Positions 6,994 to 15,344 of a DNA stretch of 20,104 nt are shown in pieces. Where the stretch lies: positions 8,881-28,984 of the forward strand of contig DDKG01000107.1 in NCBI GenBank assembly GCA_002339265.1, in the 5' to 3' direction. Numbering within the stretch: position 1 is the first letter of the stretch; each line of letters opens with the position of its first letter. Below the pieces are notes generated by a model. That model saw only the letters and a program-made list of their open reading frames with translations. It was not told where the DNA came from and did no database searches. Made by a program: the position numbers and the translations under genes. This DNA is from Massilia sp. UBA2604 (GTDB lineage Bacteria; Pseudomonadota; Gammaproteobacteria; Burkholderiales; Burkholderiaceae_D).

Positions 6994-7097
6994 CGTCGTC
7001 CCCGCGCAGGCGGGGACCCAAGCTTGCTTGCGTAGCCAATTAATTTGACGTAAGTGGCACGCTCAAGACTTGGGTCCCCGCCTTCGCGGGGACGACG
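6994..7097. repeat. REP-like inverted repeat pair (two 29-base arms)
   Basis: The arm at 6994-7022 and the reverse complement of the arm at 7069-7097 agree at 28 of 29 positions. Each arm is itself a hairpin: GTCCCCGC and GCGGGGAC around four bases, followed by CCAAG. The 46-base middle is AT-richer. The unit lies between the convergent hemerythrin and phospholipase genes and probably acts as a bidirectional terminator or 3' end stabiliser. It is arranged like a bacterial interspersed mosaic element, and many genomic copies are expected. Confidence 0.85.
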
Positions 7098-7127
7098 CCG
7101 TCCACCCATACCGATCCATATAGCTAC

Positions 7128-8171
7128 TCACATCCGATCAGGGAAGAACACCGGCATCGGATCAAGCGTCGACTTGACGCCCAGATGTGGCCCCTGCTCC
7201 TTCAGCCAGAGATCGGCCGTCTTGACGCCCTGGTCGTGCAGCATCTGCAGGAAAGGCATCTCGGCATTCATCTTCGCCGAAATACCATGGTCCTCCAGGA
7301 ACTTGTTGCCACTGATGAGGTGCAGATATTTGCTATTGGGCGTGACGCCCGCACCGCGCGATTCGTCGGACACGCCGTTCAGGTACTGCAGCGCACTGAC
7401 CTCGCGCACGAAGCTGATATTGAAGGCGATTTCATTGGAACGGTTGGCGATGTCGGCGATGTTGGTCGGCATGTCGCTGCGCGCGATCGGGTTGTTCTGG
7501 ATGATGATCAGGTCACTTGCCGCCGAATGCAGCATCAGCGGTTCCAGCGGCGGATTGGCGACATAGCTGCCGTCCCAGTACATCTCGCCTTCCACCTCGA
7601 CCGCCGCAAATACCGTCGGCAGGCACGCCGACGCCACCAGCCGCTGTACATCCATTTCTTTCCGCTGGAACAGCATCCCGGTGCCGGTGCGCACATTGGT
7701 CGCGGCGACGAACACCTGCAGTTCCTCGCAGTCGCGCACCCGGTCGAAGTCGATCATGGTGGCGAGGAAGTTGCGCAAAGGATTCAGGGTGAGCGGACCT
7801 TCACGAACCGGCCCCATCAGCGCACCCATCATCTCGAGCAGGTGGTAGGCCGGCGAGAATTCCATCGTGAAGGTAGGCGCCAGGCGGTCGAGGGGCGTGC
7901 GCTGCAGCGGACTGAGGGCTGCTGCACTGCCGAGGGTGCGCCAGAAGCGGTCGAGGGCGCGGCGCGCGCCTTCGCGGCCGCCGCCGCGCGCATAGCCGTC
8001 GGCCACCACGACGGCGTTGATTGCCCCGGCGCTTGAGCCGCTCAGTGCGTCGATGACCAGGTCTTCCTCTTGCAGCAGCCGGTCCAGTACGCCCCAACCG
8101 AAGGCGCCGTAGGTTCCCCCGCCCTGGATCGCGAGGCTGATCGTCTTGTAGGTCGTCAAAATCTGCTCCAT
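7128..8171 (-). CDS. Patatin-like phospholipase
   Basis: A 347-residue serine hydrolase of the patatin family, which cleaves acyl esters of lipids. The oxyanion loop GGGTYGAF is at 17-24, the nucleophile elbow GSSAG at 45-49 with Ser47, and the dyad Asp200 lies in WDGSY. The C-terminal third, with SNEIAFNISFVREVSALQYL, is typical of the bacterial short patatins. No signal peptide is seen. The start is uncertain. ATG 8171 begins MEQILTTYKTISLA, close to the family start, but has no Shine-Dalgarno sequence and lies in a hairpin. ATG 8207 would add 12 residues and place the start 20 bases after lrgB. The gene follows lrgAB on the same strand with no terminator between, so cotranscription is likely. 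It converges with the hemerythrin gene at the REP-like unit. Confidence 0.9.
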   Translation of the reverse strand: MEQILTTYKTISLAIQGGGTYGAFGWGVLDRLLQEEDLVIDALSGSSAGAINAVVVADGYARGGGREGARRALDRFWRTLGSAAALSPLQRTPLDRLAPTFTMEFSPAYHLLEMMGALMGPVREGPLTLNPLRNFLATMIDFDRVRDCEELQVFVAATNVRTGTGMLFQRKEMDVQRLVASACLPTVFAAVEVEGEMYWDGSYVANPPLEPLMLHSAASDLIIIQNNPIARSDMPTNIADIANRSNEIAFNISFVREVSALQYLNGVSDESRGAGVTPNSKYLHLISGNKFLEDHGISAKMNAEMPFLQMLHDQGVKTADLWLKEQGPHLGVKSTLDPMPVFFPDRM

Positions 8172-8187
8172 GGTGATCGATGGAGCA
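8164..8187 (-). promoter_or_regulatory. Hairpin covering the likely phospholipase start codon
   Basis: TGCTCCAT and ATGGAGCA form perfect 8-base arms around eight bases, with ATG 8171-8169 inside one arm. If this start is used, the message could hide its own AUG. If the start at 8207 is used, the hairpin lies inside the coding region. Confidence 0.4.
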
Positions 8188-8226
8188 AGCTTAACGCGGC
8201 GCGCCATGTTGCGGCGCAGCGTAGCA

Positions 8227-8964
8227 TCAGGCCAACCAGCCCATTACGAGTGGCACCAGCCACGGGGCCAGCAGCGCCGTCAGTGCGCCATTGAGCCCCA
8301 TCGCCAGGCCGGCGAAGGCGCCCATCTCGGGGCTGACCTGGAAGGCGCGCGCCGTGCCGATGCCGTGCGAGGCCAGGCCCAGCGCGAAACCGCAGGCCGC
8401 GTCCGAGCGGATGCGCAGCAGCATGAACACATAGCGACCGAACACCGCGCCGAAGATGCCGGTGCCGATCACCAGCGCCGCCGTCAGCGCGGGAATGCCG
8501 CCGAGGCGCTCGGACACCGCCATCGCGATCGGCGAAGTGGCCGATTTCGGTCCCAGGGTATAGGCCAGCTCCGGCGTCGCGCCGAGCAGCAGCGCTACCG
8601 CCACGGCCGACACGATGGCCGTCACGCTGCCGGCCAGCAGCGCGGCGCCCAGCGGCAAGGCGGCGCGGCGCAGGCGCGGCAGTTGGCGCACCAGCGGCAC
8701 CGCCAGCGCCACGGTGGCCGGTCCCAGCAGGAAGTGGACGAACTGGGCGCCGGCAAAATAACGCTCATACGACATCCCGGTGAGCCACAGCACGGCGACG
8801 ACCAGGGCGACCGCGATCGCCACCGGATTGGCCAGCGGCGAAGCCTTGCACAAGGCGAAGATGCGCTGCGCCGCCAGGTAGGCGCACAGCGTCATGGTCA
8901 GGCCCAGCAGGGGTGAGGCGGAAAGATAGACCCAGAAATGGCTGAACTCGGCGAAATTAGGCAT
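8227..8964 (-). CDS. lrgB: LrgB family protein (CidB/LrgB)
   Basis: A 245-residue inner-membrane protein with several hydrophobic helices and the LrgB signatures TLGPKSATSPIAMAVSERLG (about 146-165) and LASHGIGTARAF. Members work with LrgA/CidA holin-like proteins. Proposed roles are control of murein hydrolase activity, cell death, or export/import of small organic acids such as pyruvate. ATG 8964 is chosen because it overlaps the lrgA stop by eight bases (ATGCCTAA), the usual coupled arrangement. The open frame extends ten codons further into lrgA without support. The stop is 55 bases before the phospholipase start. Confidence 0.93.
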   Translation of the reverse strand: MPNFAEFSHFWVYLSASPLLGLTMTLCAYLAAQRIFALCKASPLANPVAIAVALVVAVLWLTGMSYERYFAGAQFVHFLLGPATVALAVPLVRQLPRLRRAALPLGAALLAGSVTAIVSAVAVALLLGATPELAYTLGPKSATSPIAMAVSERLGGIPALTAALVIGTGIFGAVFGRYVFMLLRIRSDAACGFALGLASHGIGTARAFQVSPEMGAFAGLAMGLNGALTALLAPWLVPLVMGWLA

Positions 8965-9310
8965 CGCCGTCCTTCGGCGCATCGCCCATTCCACGCAAGA
9001 TCAGGCCGGTTACGGCCAGCGCCAGCACGGTGCTGGCCACCAGCGAGGCCAGGATCGCGATCCAGTGACCGCTGCCGCTGCCGGCGGCGACCAGGATGCC
9101 GACGCCGGCGGGTACGAACAGTAACGACAGGTGCGACAGCAGCGTGTTGGCGGCCCCCTCGACCAGCGCCTGCAGCTTCGGCATGGCCAGCAGCGCCGCC
9201 ATCAACAGCAGCATGCCGGCGACCGGCCCCGGCAAGGGAAGGTGAAAAACGAATACGATGCCTTCGCCCAGACACTGGAACAACAACAAGACCGCGAACG
9301 CAGCCAGCAT
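8957..9310 (-). CDS. lrgA: CidA/LrgA family holin-like protein
   Basis: A 117-residue membrane protein with about four helices. The family region FQCLGEGIVFVFHLPLPGPV, followed by GMLLLMAALL, is at about residues 10-45, and LLFVPAGVGIL is in the middle. LrgA/CidA proteins resemble phage holins and act with LrgB. ATG 9310 is the natural start, with GGAG and AGG just upstream. The 12 extra upstream codons overlap a hairpin and are not protein-like. The gene is 109 bases downstream of hppD on the same strand, with a hairpin in between. Translational coupling to lrgB is indicated by the eight-base overlap. Confidence 0.93.
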   Translation of the reverse strand: MLAAFAVLLLFQCLGEGIVFVFHLPLPGPVAGMLLLMAALLAMPKLQALVEGAANTLLSHLSLLFVPAGVGILVAAGSGSGHWIAILASLVASTVLALAVTGLILRGMGDAPKDGDA

Positions 9311-9331
9311 ACCTAGACTCCTGACGCAAGA

Positions 9332-9360
9332 CGGCGGCCCAGTCACCGAATGGGCCGCCG
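9332..9360 (-). terminator. Strong hairpin between hppD and lrgA
   Basis: CGGCGGCCCA (9332-9341) and TGGGCCGCCG (9351-9360) form a perfect 10-base stem with a nine-base loop. On the minus strand it is preceded by TTTTT and followed only by TCTTG, so the T-tract is weak. It most likely ends hppD transcription. It could also shape the lrgA leader. Confidence 0.55.
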
Positions 9361-9419
9361 AAAAATGTACAGGATAGCAAATCCGGCGCTGCGGCGTGCG
9401 CGCCGCCGGACGCCGGTGC

Positions 9420-10514
<1,095 letters not shown>

Positions 10515-10544
10515 TGTCTCTTCCTTTAGTTAACTATCATTGAC

Positions 10545-11454
10545 TCACGTTTCCGCGAACACGTCGGCCAGGAGGCCCCGCAACCACTGGTTGCCCGGAT
10601 CCTGGTTGAAGCGGCGGTGCCAGAAAATATTCGTTTGCAGCGGCGGCAGGTCGAGCGGCGGCGTCGCCCACTCGAGCCCGAACGGCGCCGCCGCGCGCTC
10701 GGCCAGTTTTTGCGGCACCGTCACGACCAGGTCGCTGGTGCTGACGATATACGGCACCGCCGTGAAGTGCGGCACCCGGAACCTTGTCGTCTGCCCGACG
10801 CCGGCCCTGGCCAGCGCCGCGCTCACCCGGTCATAGGGGCTGTCCGCGGCGTCCACCAGCAGGTGCTCGGCCGCCGCGAAACGCTCCAGCGTCAGTGCCC
10901 CCTTCGCCAGCGGATGGCCTTTACGGAACATGGCCACGAACGGCTGCCTGAACAGGTGGCGCTGGTACAGCGCCTCGGACACGTCCTCGAACGGCCCAAC
11001 CGCCAGGTCGACCCGCCCGCCTTCCATCTCTTCCTTCAGCGACAGCATGCCGACGCGCACCGAGCTGACCTGCACGTGGGGGCGCGAGCTGGCGGCAGCG
11101 TTCGATCAAGGTCGGCATGAAATACACTTCCCCGACGTCGGTCATGGCCAGCATGAAGCGGCGGTTGCTGGTGGCCGGATCAAAGCGGCTGCGCTGGTTC
11201 AGGGCCAGCGCCACCTGCGCCATGGCCACCCCGATCGGCTCGGCCATCTGGCTCGCCAGCGGGGTCGGCTGCATGCCGCTGGCGGTGCGCACGAACAGCT
11301 CGTCGCCGAAGCTGCGCCGCAGCCGCGCCAGCGCATTGCTCACGGCCGATTGCGACAGCCCCAGGCGCCGGGCGGCGGACGAGATCTGGCGCTCCCTGTA
11401 TACCTCCTGGAACACCGAGAGCAGGTTCAGGTCTATATCGTGTGCTTCGATCAT
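10545..11454 (-). pseudogene. LysR-type regulator of the tyrosine pathway, broken by a one-base frameshift
   Basis: Two overlapping frames together give one LysR-type regulator. The first frame, from ATG 11454, starts MIEAHDIDLNLLSVF and has the winged helix-turn-helix SSAARRLGLSQSAVSNALARL (as SSAARRLGLS at 25-34 and onward). It stays family-like to RQLAP at about residue 125, then turns into Arg-rich nonsense. The other frame resumes with HVQVSSVRVG and runs through the substrate-binding domain to 10545. Removing one G from the run of five at 11078-11082 joins them into a 302-residue protein of normal length. Either the gene is truly disrupted or the run is a sequencing error. Its place between hppD and hmgA, with a dyad before hmgA, points to control of homogentisate metabolism. 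ATG 11454 is preceded by GGGA. Confidence 0.85.
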
Positions 11455-11539
11455 GGATTTCCCGGGCTGCCGGCTGGGCCGGCGGTTTGACACGCATTGT
11501 CCACGCCCGGGCGGTCGCCCGAACAGCAATATTTATCGC

Positions 11540-11566
11540 ATGAATAGTCTACATTTTTCTATTCAT
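11540..11566. promoter_or_regulatory. Candidate LysR operator in the lysR-hmgA gap
   Basis: ATGAATAG (11540-11547) and CTATTCAT (11559-11566) are perfect 8-base arms 11 bases apart, in an AT-rich patch of an otherwise GC-rich gap. A symmetric AT-rich site in the divergent region of a LysR gene is the expected arrangement for this family. A possible hmgA -10 box, TATTCT, lies at 11586-11591 with no good -35, as is common at activated promoters. Confidence 0.65.
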
Positions 11567-11635
11567 CTCGTAAAACAAGGCGGATTATTCTAGAGTGGCG
11601 CCATCAAAGCTACCATCCACCGTCCAGGAGACCCC

Positions 11636-12943
11636 ATGAGCCACGAACCCGGCCATCCGTCAGCCTATATGAGCGGTTTCGGCAACGAGTTCGCCACCGA
11701 AGCCCTGCCCGGCGCCCTGCCCCAGCACCGCAATTCGCCGCAGCGCGTGGCCTACGGCCTGTATGCCGAGCAGTTGTCCGGCACCGCCTTTACCGCCCCG
11801 CGCAGCCATAACCGGCGCTCCTGGCTGTACCGCATCCGTCCGGCGGCGGTGCACGGCGGCTTCGTTCCGCTTGACGCCCCGCGCCTGGTCGGCCGTTTCG
11901 ACACCCCGGCGCCGCCGAACCAGCTGCGCTGGAGCCCGCTGCCGATGCCCGATGTGCCGACCGACTTCATCGACGGCTGGGTGACCATGGCCGGCAACGG
12001 CTCTGCCGAGGCGATGACCGGCTGCGCCATTCATATGTACGCGGCAAACCGCTCGATGGATGGCCGCTATTTCTACAATTCGGACGGCGAACTCCTGATC
12101 GTGCCGCAGCTTGGACGGCTGTCGATCGCGACCGAGCTGGGTCTTTTAGAGGTGGAACCGCAGGAAATCGCCGTCATCCCGCGCGGCGTGCGCTTCCAGG
12201 TGCTGCTCCCGGACGGCGAGGCGCGAGGCTATATCTGCGAGAACTTCGGCGCCCTCTTGCGCCTGCCCGACCTGGGCCCGCTCGGCTCCAACGGCCTGGC
12301 CAACCCGCGCGACTTCCTCACCCCCGCGGCGCGCTACGAGGACGTCGAGGGCGAGTTCGAGCTGGTGACGAAGTTTGGCGGCCGCCTGTGGCGCGCCCCG
12401 ATCGGCCACTCGCCGCTGGACGTCGTCGCCTGGCACGGCAACTACGCCCCCTATAAATACGACCTGCGCCACTTCAATACCATCGGTTCGATCAGCTACG
12501 ACCATCCGGATCCGTCGATCTTCCTGGTGCTGCAGTCGCCGTCGGACACGCCGGGCGTGGACACGATCGACTTCGTGATCTTCCCGCCGCGCTGGCTGGC
12601 GGCCGAGGACACCTTCCGTCCGCCCTGGTTCCACCGTAACGTGGCCAGCGAATTCATGGGCCTGATCCACGGCGCCTACGACGCCAAGGCCGAAGGCTTC
12701 GTGCCGGGCGGCGCCAGCATCCACAACTGCATGAGCGGGCATGGGCCGGACGCCGCCACCTTCGACAAGGCCAGCAACGCCGACACCAGCCGCCCGCACA
12801 AGGTCGGCGACACCATGGCCTTCATGTTCGAGACCCGCGCGCCCCTGGCGCCGACGGCGCAGGCGCTGGCCTCCCCCCAGCTGCAGGAGGATTACCAGCA
12901 ATGCTGGGCCGGGATCCGCAAGCACTTCCGGCTGGAGCCCTGA
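11636..12943 (+). CDS. hmgA: Homogentisate 1,2-dioxygenase
   Basis: A 435-residue iron enzyme that opens the ring of homogentisate to maleylacetoacetate, the step after hppD. The N-terminus [19 protein letters not shown] is a family hallmark. Iron ligands are seen as His333 and Glu339 in [12 protein letters not shown], and His369 in CMSGHGPD. Their spacing equals that of the human enzyme (335, 341, 371). Length is normal and the frame is clean. ATG 11636 has AGGAG six bases upstream. It is divergent from the LysR-type regulator. The usual downstream partner, fumarylacetoacetase, is absent; the next gene is unrelated. The enzyme is cytoplasmic. Confidence 0.97.
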   Translation: MSHEPGHPSAYMSGFGNEFATEALPGALPQHRNSPQRVAYGLYAEQLSGTAFTAPRSHNRRSWLYRIRPAAVHGGFVPLDAPRLVGRFDTPAPPNQLRWSPLPMPDVPTDFIDGWVTMAGNGSAEAMTGCAIHMYAANRSMDGRYFYNSDGELLIVPQLGRLSIATELGLLEVEPQEIAVIPRGVRFQVLLPDGEARGYICENFGALLRLPDLGPLGSNGLANPRDFLTPAARYEDVEGEFELVTKFGGRLWRAPIGHSPLDVVAWHGNYAPYKYDLRHFNTIGSISYDHPDPSIFLVLQSPSDTPGVDTIDFVIFPPRWLAAEDTFRPPWFHRNVASEFMGLIHGAYDAKAEGFVPGGASIHNCMSGHGPDAATFDKASNADTSRPHKVGDTMAFMFETRAPLAPTAQALASPQLQEDYQQCWAGIRKHFRLEP

Positions 12944-13008
12944 ACCGGCCGTGGACGAGCGGCGTACGCTGCGGTGTTCCCGGATTTTGTCATTTATGCC
13001 ATGATTTG

Positions 13009-13033
13009 CGGGCAGGCCATGGTGGCCTGCCCG
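13009..13033 (+). promoter_or_regulatory. Strong hairpin upstream of the CNNM/CorC-type gene
   Basis: CGGGCAGGCC and GGCCTGCCCG form a perfect 10-base stem with the loop ATGGT. It lies 66 bases after hmgA and 41 bases before the next start. No T-tract follows, so it is a weak terminator candidate for hmgA or a leader structure of the next gene. Confidence 0.45.
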
Positions 13034-13074
13034 GACACGGCCCGGCATGACCGGTCATGGGGCAAGAGCCCAGC

Positions 13075-14400
13075 ATGTCAGACATATTGATCATCCTCGT
13101 TCTGATCCTGTTGAACGGGGTGTTCGCGATGAGCGAACTCGCGCTCGTCTCGGCCAAGCGCATGCGCCTGGAGCGGCGCGCCGAAGAAGGCAGCCGCGGC
13201 GCCCGCACCGCCATCGCGCTGGCCGACAATCCGAGTCACTTCCTGTCCACCGTCCAGGTGGGCATCACCCTGATCGGCATCTTCACCGGCGCCTTCGGCG
13301 AAGCCTCGCTGGTGTCGCGACTGACGCCGCAGATCGAGACCGTCGGCTCCCTGGCGCCTTACGCCTACGAGATCTCGCTGTTCGTCGTGGTGCTGGGGAT
13401 TACCTTTGCCTCGATCATCCTGGGCGAGTTGGTCCCGAAACGCATCGCGATGCGCCACCCGGAGACGATGGCGACCCTGATCGCCCCGCCGCTGAACATG
13501 CTGTCGGTGGTCATGTCACCGTTCGTCAAGGTGCTGTCGCTCACCACCGAGGCGATCGTGCGCCTGTTCGGCATCCACGATGCGAAAGAAGACGCGCCGA
13601 CCGAGGAAGACATCGCCGGCATGTTCAAGGAAGGCACCGACGCCGGCCTGTTCGAAAAGACCGAGTACGACATCGTCTCGCGCGCCCTGCGCCTGGACGA
13701 CCGCCACCTGAAGGCGCTGATGACGCCGCGGGTCGACCTGGTGATGATCGATCTCGACGCCGAGCGGCGCGACACCCTGGAGCTCATCAGCTGCCACAAC
13801 TACAGCCGCTTCCCCGTGTACCGCGGCGACCGCGCCCAGATCCTGGGCTACGTGAAGGTGCGCGACCTGCTGGCGCAGTCGGTGCGCCACGGCTCGCTCG
13901 AGGCGGTCAACATCGAGCACGCGGTGTCCGAGATCCTGTTCGTGCCCGAGACCGTGAGCGCCATGGTGCTGCTCGAGCTGTTCAAGAAGCACCGCGCCGA
14001 ACTGGCCCTGATCGTCGACGAGTATGGCGACATCCAGGGCATGGTCACGCTGTCCGACGTGATGAGCGCCCTGGTGGGCGACGTCACCGTGATCGGCGAA
14101 GAGAACGATCCGGACGCGGTGCAGCGCCAGGACGGCAGCTGGCTGCTCGACGGCGGCGTGGACCTCGACCGCTTCCGGGATTTAATGAATACCGACGTGC
14201 GCTTCCCGGACGAAGGCACTGGCGCGTATCATACGCTGGCCGGCTTCGTGCTGTACCAGTTCGGCTACATTCCGAAGACTTCCGAATTCTTCGAATGGGG
14301 CGGCTACCGGATCGAGGTGGTCGACATGGACGGCAACCGCATCGACCGTATCCTGGTGGCGCAGCTGGAGGCGCCGGCGCCCGTCGCCGAGGCGAGCTGA
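13075..14400 (+). CDS. Hemolysin/CNNM-type membrane protein with CBS and CorC_HlyC domains
   Basis: A 441-residue protein with three domains. The N-terminal DUF21/CNNM membrane domain spans about 1-180, with NGVFAMSELALVSAKR, STVQVGITLIGIFTGAFGE and LGELVPKRIA. A CBS pair at about 200-330 contains MTPRVDLVMID and IVDEYGDIQGMVTLSDVM. A C-terminal CorC_HlyC domain contains YHTLAGFVLYQFGYIP. The family includes magnesium/divalent cation exporters and proteins loosely named hemolysins; transport of Mg or Co is a family inference. ATG 13075 gives the usual MSDILI start. An ATG six codons earlier (13057) is possible, and neither has a strong Shine-Dalgarno sequence. A strong hairpin lies in the leader. 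Confidence 0.9.
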   Translation: MSDILIILVLILLNGVFAMSELALVSAKRMRLERRAEEGSRGARTAIALADNPSHFLSTVQVGITLIGIFTGAFGEASLVSRLTPQIETVGSLAPYAYEISLFVVVLGITFASIILGELVPKRIAMRHPETMATLIAPPLNMLSVVMSPFVKVLSLTTEAIVRLFGIHDAKEDAPTEEDIAGMFKEGTDAGLFEKTEYDIVSRALRLDDRHLKALMTPRVDLVMIDLDAERRDTLELISCHNYSRFPVYRGDRAQILGYVKVRDLLAQSVRHGSLEAVNIEHAVSEILFVPETVSAMVLLELFKKHRAELALIVDEYGDIQGMVTLSDVMSALVGDVTVIGEENDPDAVQRQDGSWLLDGGVDLDRFRDLMNTDVRFPDEGTGAYHTLAGFVLYQFGYIPKTSEFFEWGGYRIEVVDMDGNRIDRILVAQLEAPAPVAEAS

Positions 14401-14422
14401 TTTCGCCCGCCTCTCCCATCAG

Positions 14423-14444
14423 CGCGACCGCGGTCGCGTATACT
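14423..14444 (+). promoter_or_regulatory. Palindrome abutting the -10 box of the TlpA-like gene
   Basis: CGCGACCG and CGGTCGCG form a perfect 16-base palindrome (14423-14438), directly followed by TATACT (14439-14444), a good -10 box. No good -35 is seen. The palindrome would occupy the promoter spacer, where a repressor or an activator could act. Confidence 0.5.
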
Positions 14445-14472
14445 CGCGCTTTTGCCAGCGCAAGGAAGCAGT

Positions 14473-15279
14473 ATGGACGTCGTCAGGCTTGGCCCCCTCA
14501 TCATTCCGTTGTCGGCCGTGCTGGTCGTGCTCGCCCTGCTGGTGGCGACCACCACGGCCGACTGGCTGCGCCGCCGGCGCGGCTTCGACGCCGGCACCGT
14601 GCTGTGGCGGATGATCGTGGCCGGCTTCGTCGCCGCGCGCGCCGTGTTCGTGCTCAAGCACCACGATATCTACGTCAAGGCGCCTATGAGCGCGCTGGAC
14701 ATCCGCGACGGCGGCTTCGAAGCGGTGGCCGGCCTGGTCGTCGCCTGCGTGATCGGCGCCGAACTGACCCGGCGCCGCGCCGAGCTGCGCCGCCCGCTGC
14801 TGGCCAGCGTGCTGGCCGGCGGCGCGGTCTGGATCGGCGGCCTGGTGGCGGCCCAGGCGCTGGCGCCGCCGCGTCCTCCCATGCCAGACCTGATGGTGCG
14901 CCAGCTCGATGGCAGCGAGGTCGCGCTGCGCAGCCTGGCGGGACGGCCGCTGGTGGTCAACCTGTGGGCCACCTGGTGTCCGCCCTGCCGGCGCGAGATG
15001 CCCGCCATGCAGGCGGCGCAGGCGGCCAATCCGGACATCGGCTTCGTGTTCGTCAACCAGGGCGAATCGAGTGTGGTGGTGCGGCGCTTCCTGACGACCC
15101 AGCAGCTGCGGCTGCAGAACGTCGTGATCGATCCGGCCGGCCAGCTCGCGGCGCGCACCGGCGCCGCCGGCTATCCGACCACCCTGTTCTACGGCGCCGA
15201 CGGCAAGCTGCGCCTGCGCCACGTCGGCGAACTGTCGGAAGCGACCCTGCGGGACAAGCTGGCGACCTTGCGGCCCTGA
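14473..15279 (+). CDS. Membrane-anchored TlpA-like thiol:disulfide oxidoreductase
   Basis: A 268-residue protein. Residues 1-130 hold about four hydrophobic helices with a layout that recalls a shortened Lgt-like membrane domain. A thioredoxin-fold domain at 135-268 follows, with the active site Cys169-Pro-Pro-Cys172 in NLWATWCPPCR and the cis-proline region GYPTTLFYG. It should face the periplasm and reduce protein disulfides, for example during cytochrome c maturation or repair of oxidised proteins. The partner is unknown. ATG 14473 has AAGGA seven bases upstream, and a -10 box TATACT lies 28 bases before it. The next gene, a persulfide dioxygenase, begins 65 bases later on the same strand, suggesting a sulfur and thiol redox link. 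Confidence 0.88.
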   Translation: MDVVRLGPLIIPLSAVLVVLALLVATTTADWLRRRRGFDAGTVLWRMIVAGFVAARAVFVLKHHDIYVKAPMSALDIRDGGFEAVAGLVVACVIGAELTRRRAELRRPLLASVLAGGAVWIGGLVAAQALAPPRPPMPDLMVRQLDGSEVALRSLAGRPLVVNLWATWCPPCRREMPAMQAAQAANPDIGFVFVNQGESSVVVRRFLTTQQLRLQNVVIDPAGQLAARTGAAGYPTTLFYGADGKLRLRHVGELSEATLRDKLATLRP

Positions 15280-15344
15280 ACCTTCGCAGGCTATCCGCCA
15301 GCGGTGACTTGTGGTACAACATCGCGGCCACCGAGGAGATGTCT

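Noticed and set aside
6994..7097. Possible CRISPR-like repeats
   Set aside because: There are only two copies, in inverted orientation, with internal hairpins. This fits a REP/BIME unit, not an array.
6540..7109. A minus-strand frame starting MGGRRRPREGGDPS
   Set aside because: The start is simply the translated REP-like repeat, and the rest is antisense to the hemerythrin gene.
12944..13074. Manganese (yybP-ykoY) or magnesium riboswitch before the CNNM/CorC-type gene
   Set aside because: The leader is short and lacks the conserved loop motifs; only a plain hairpin is visible.
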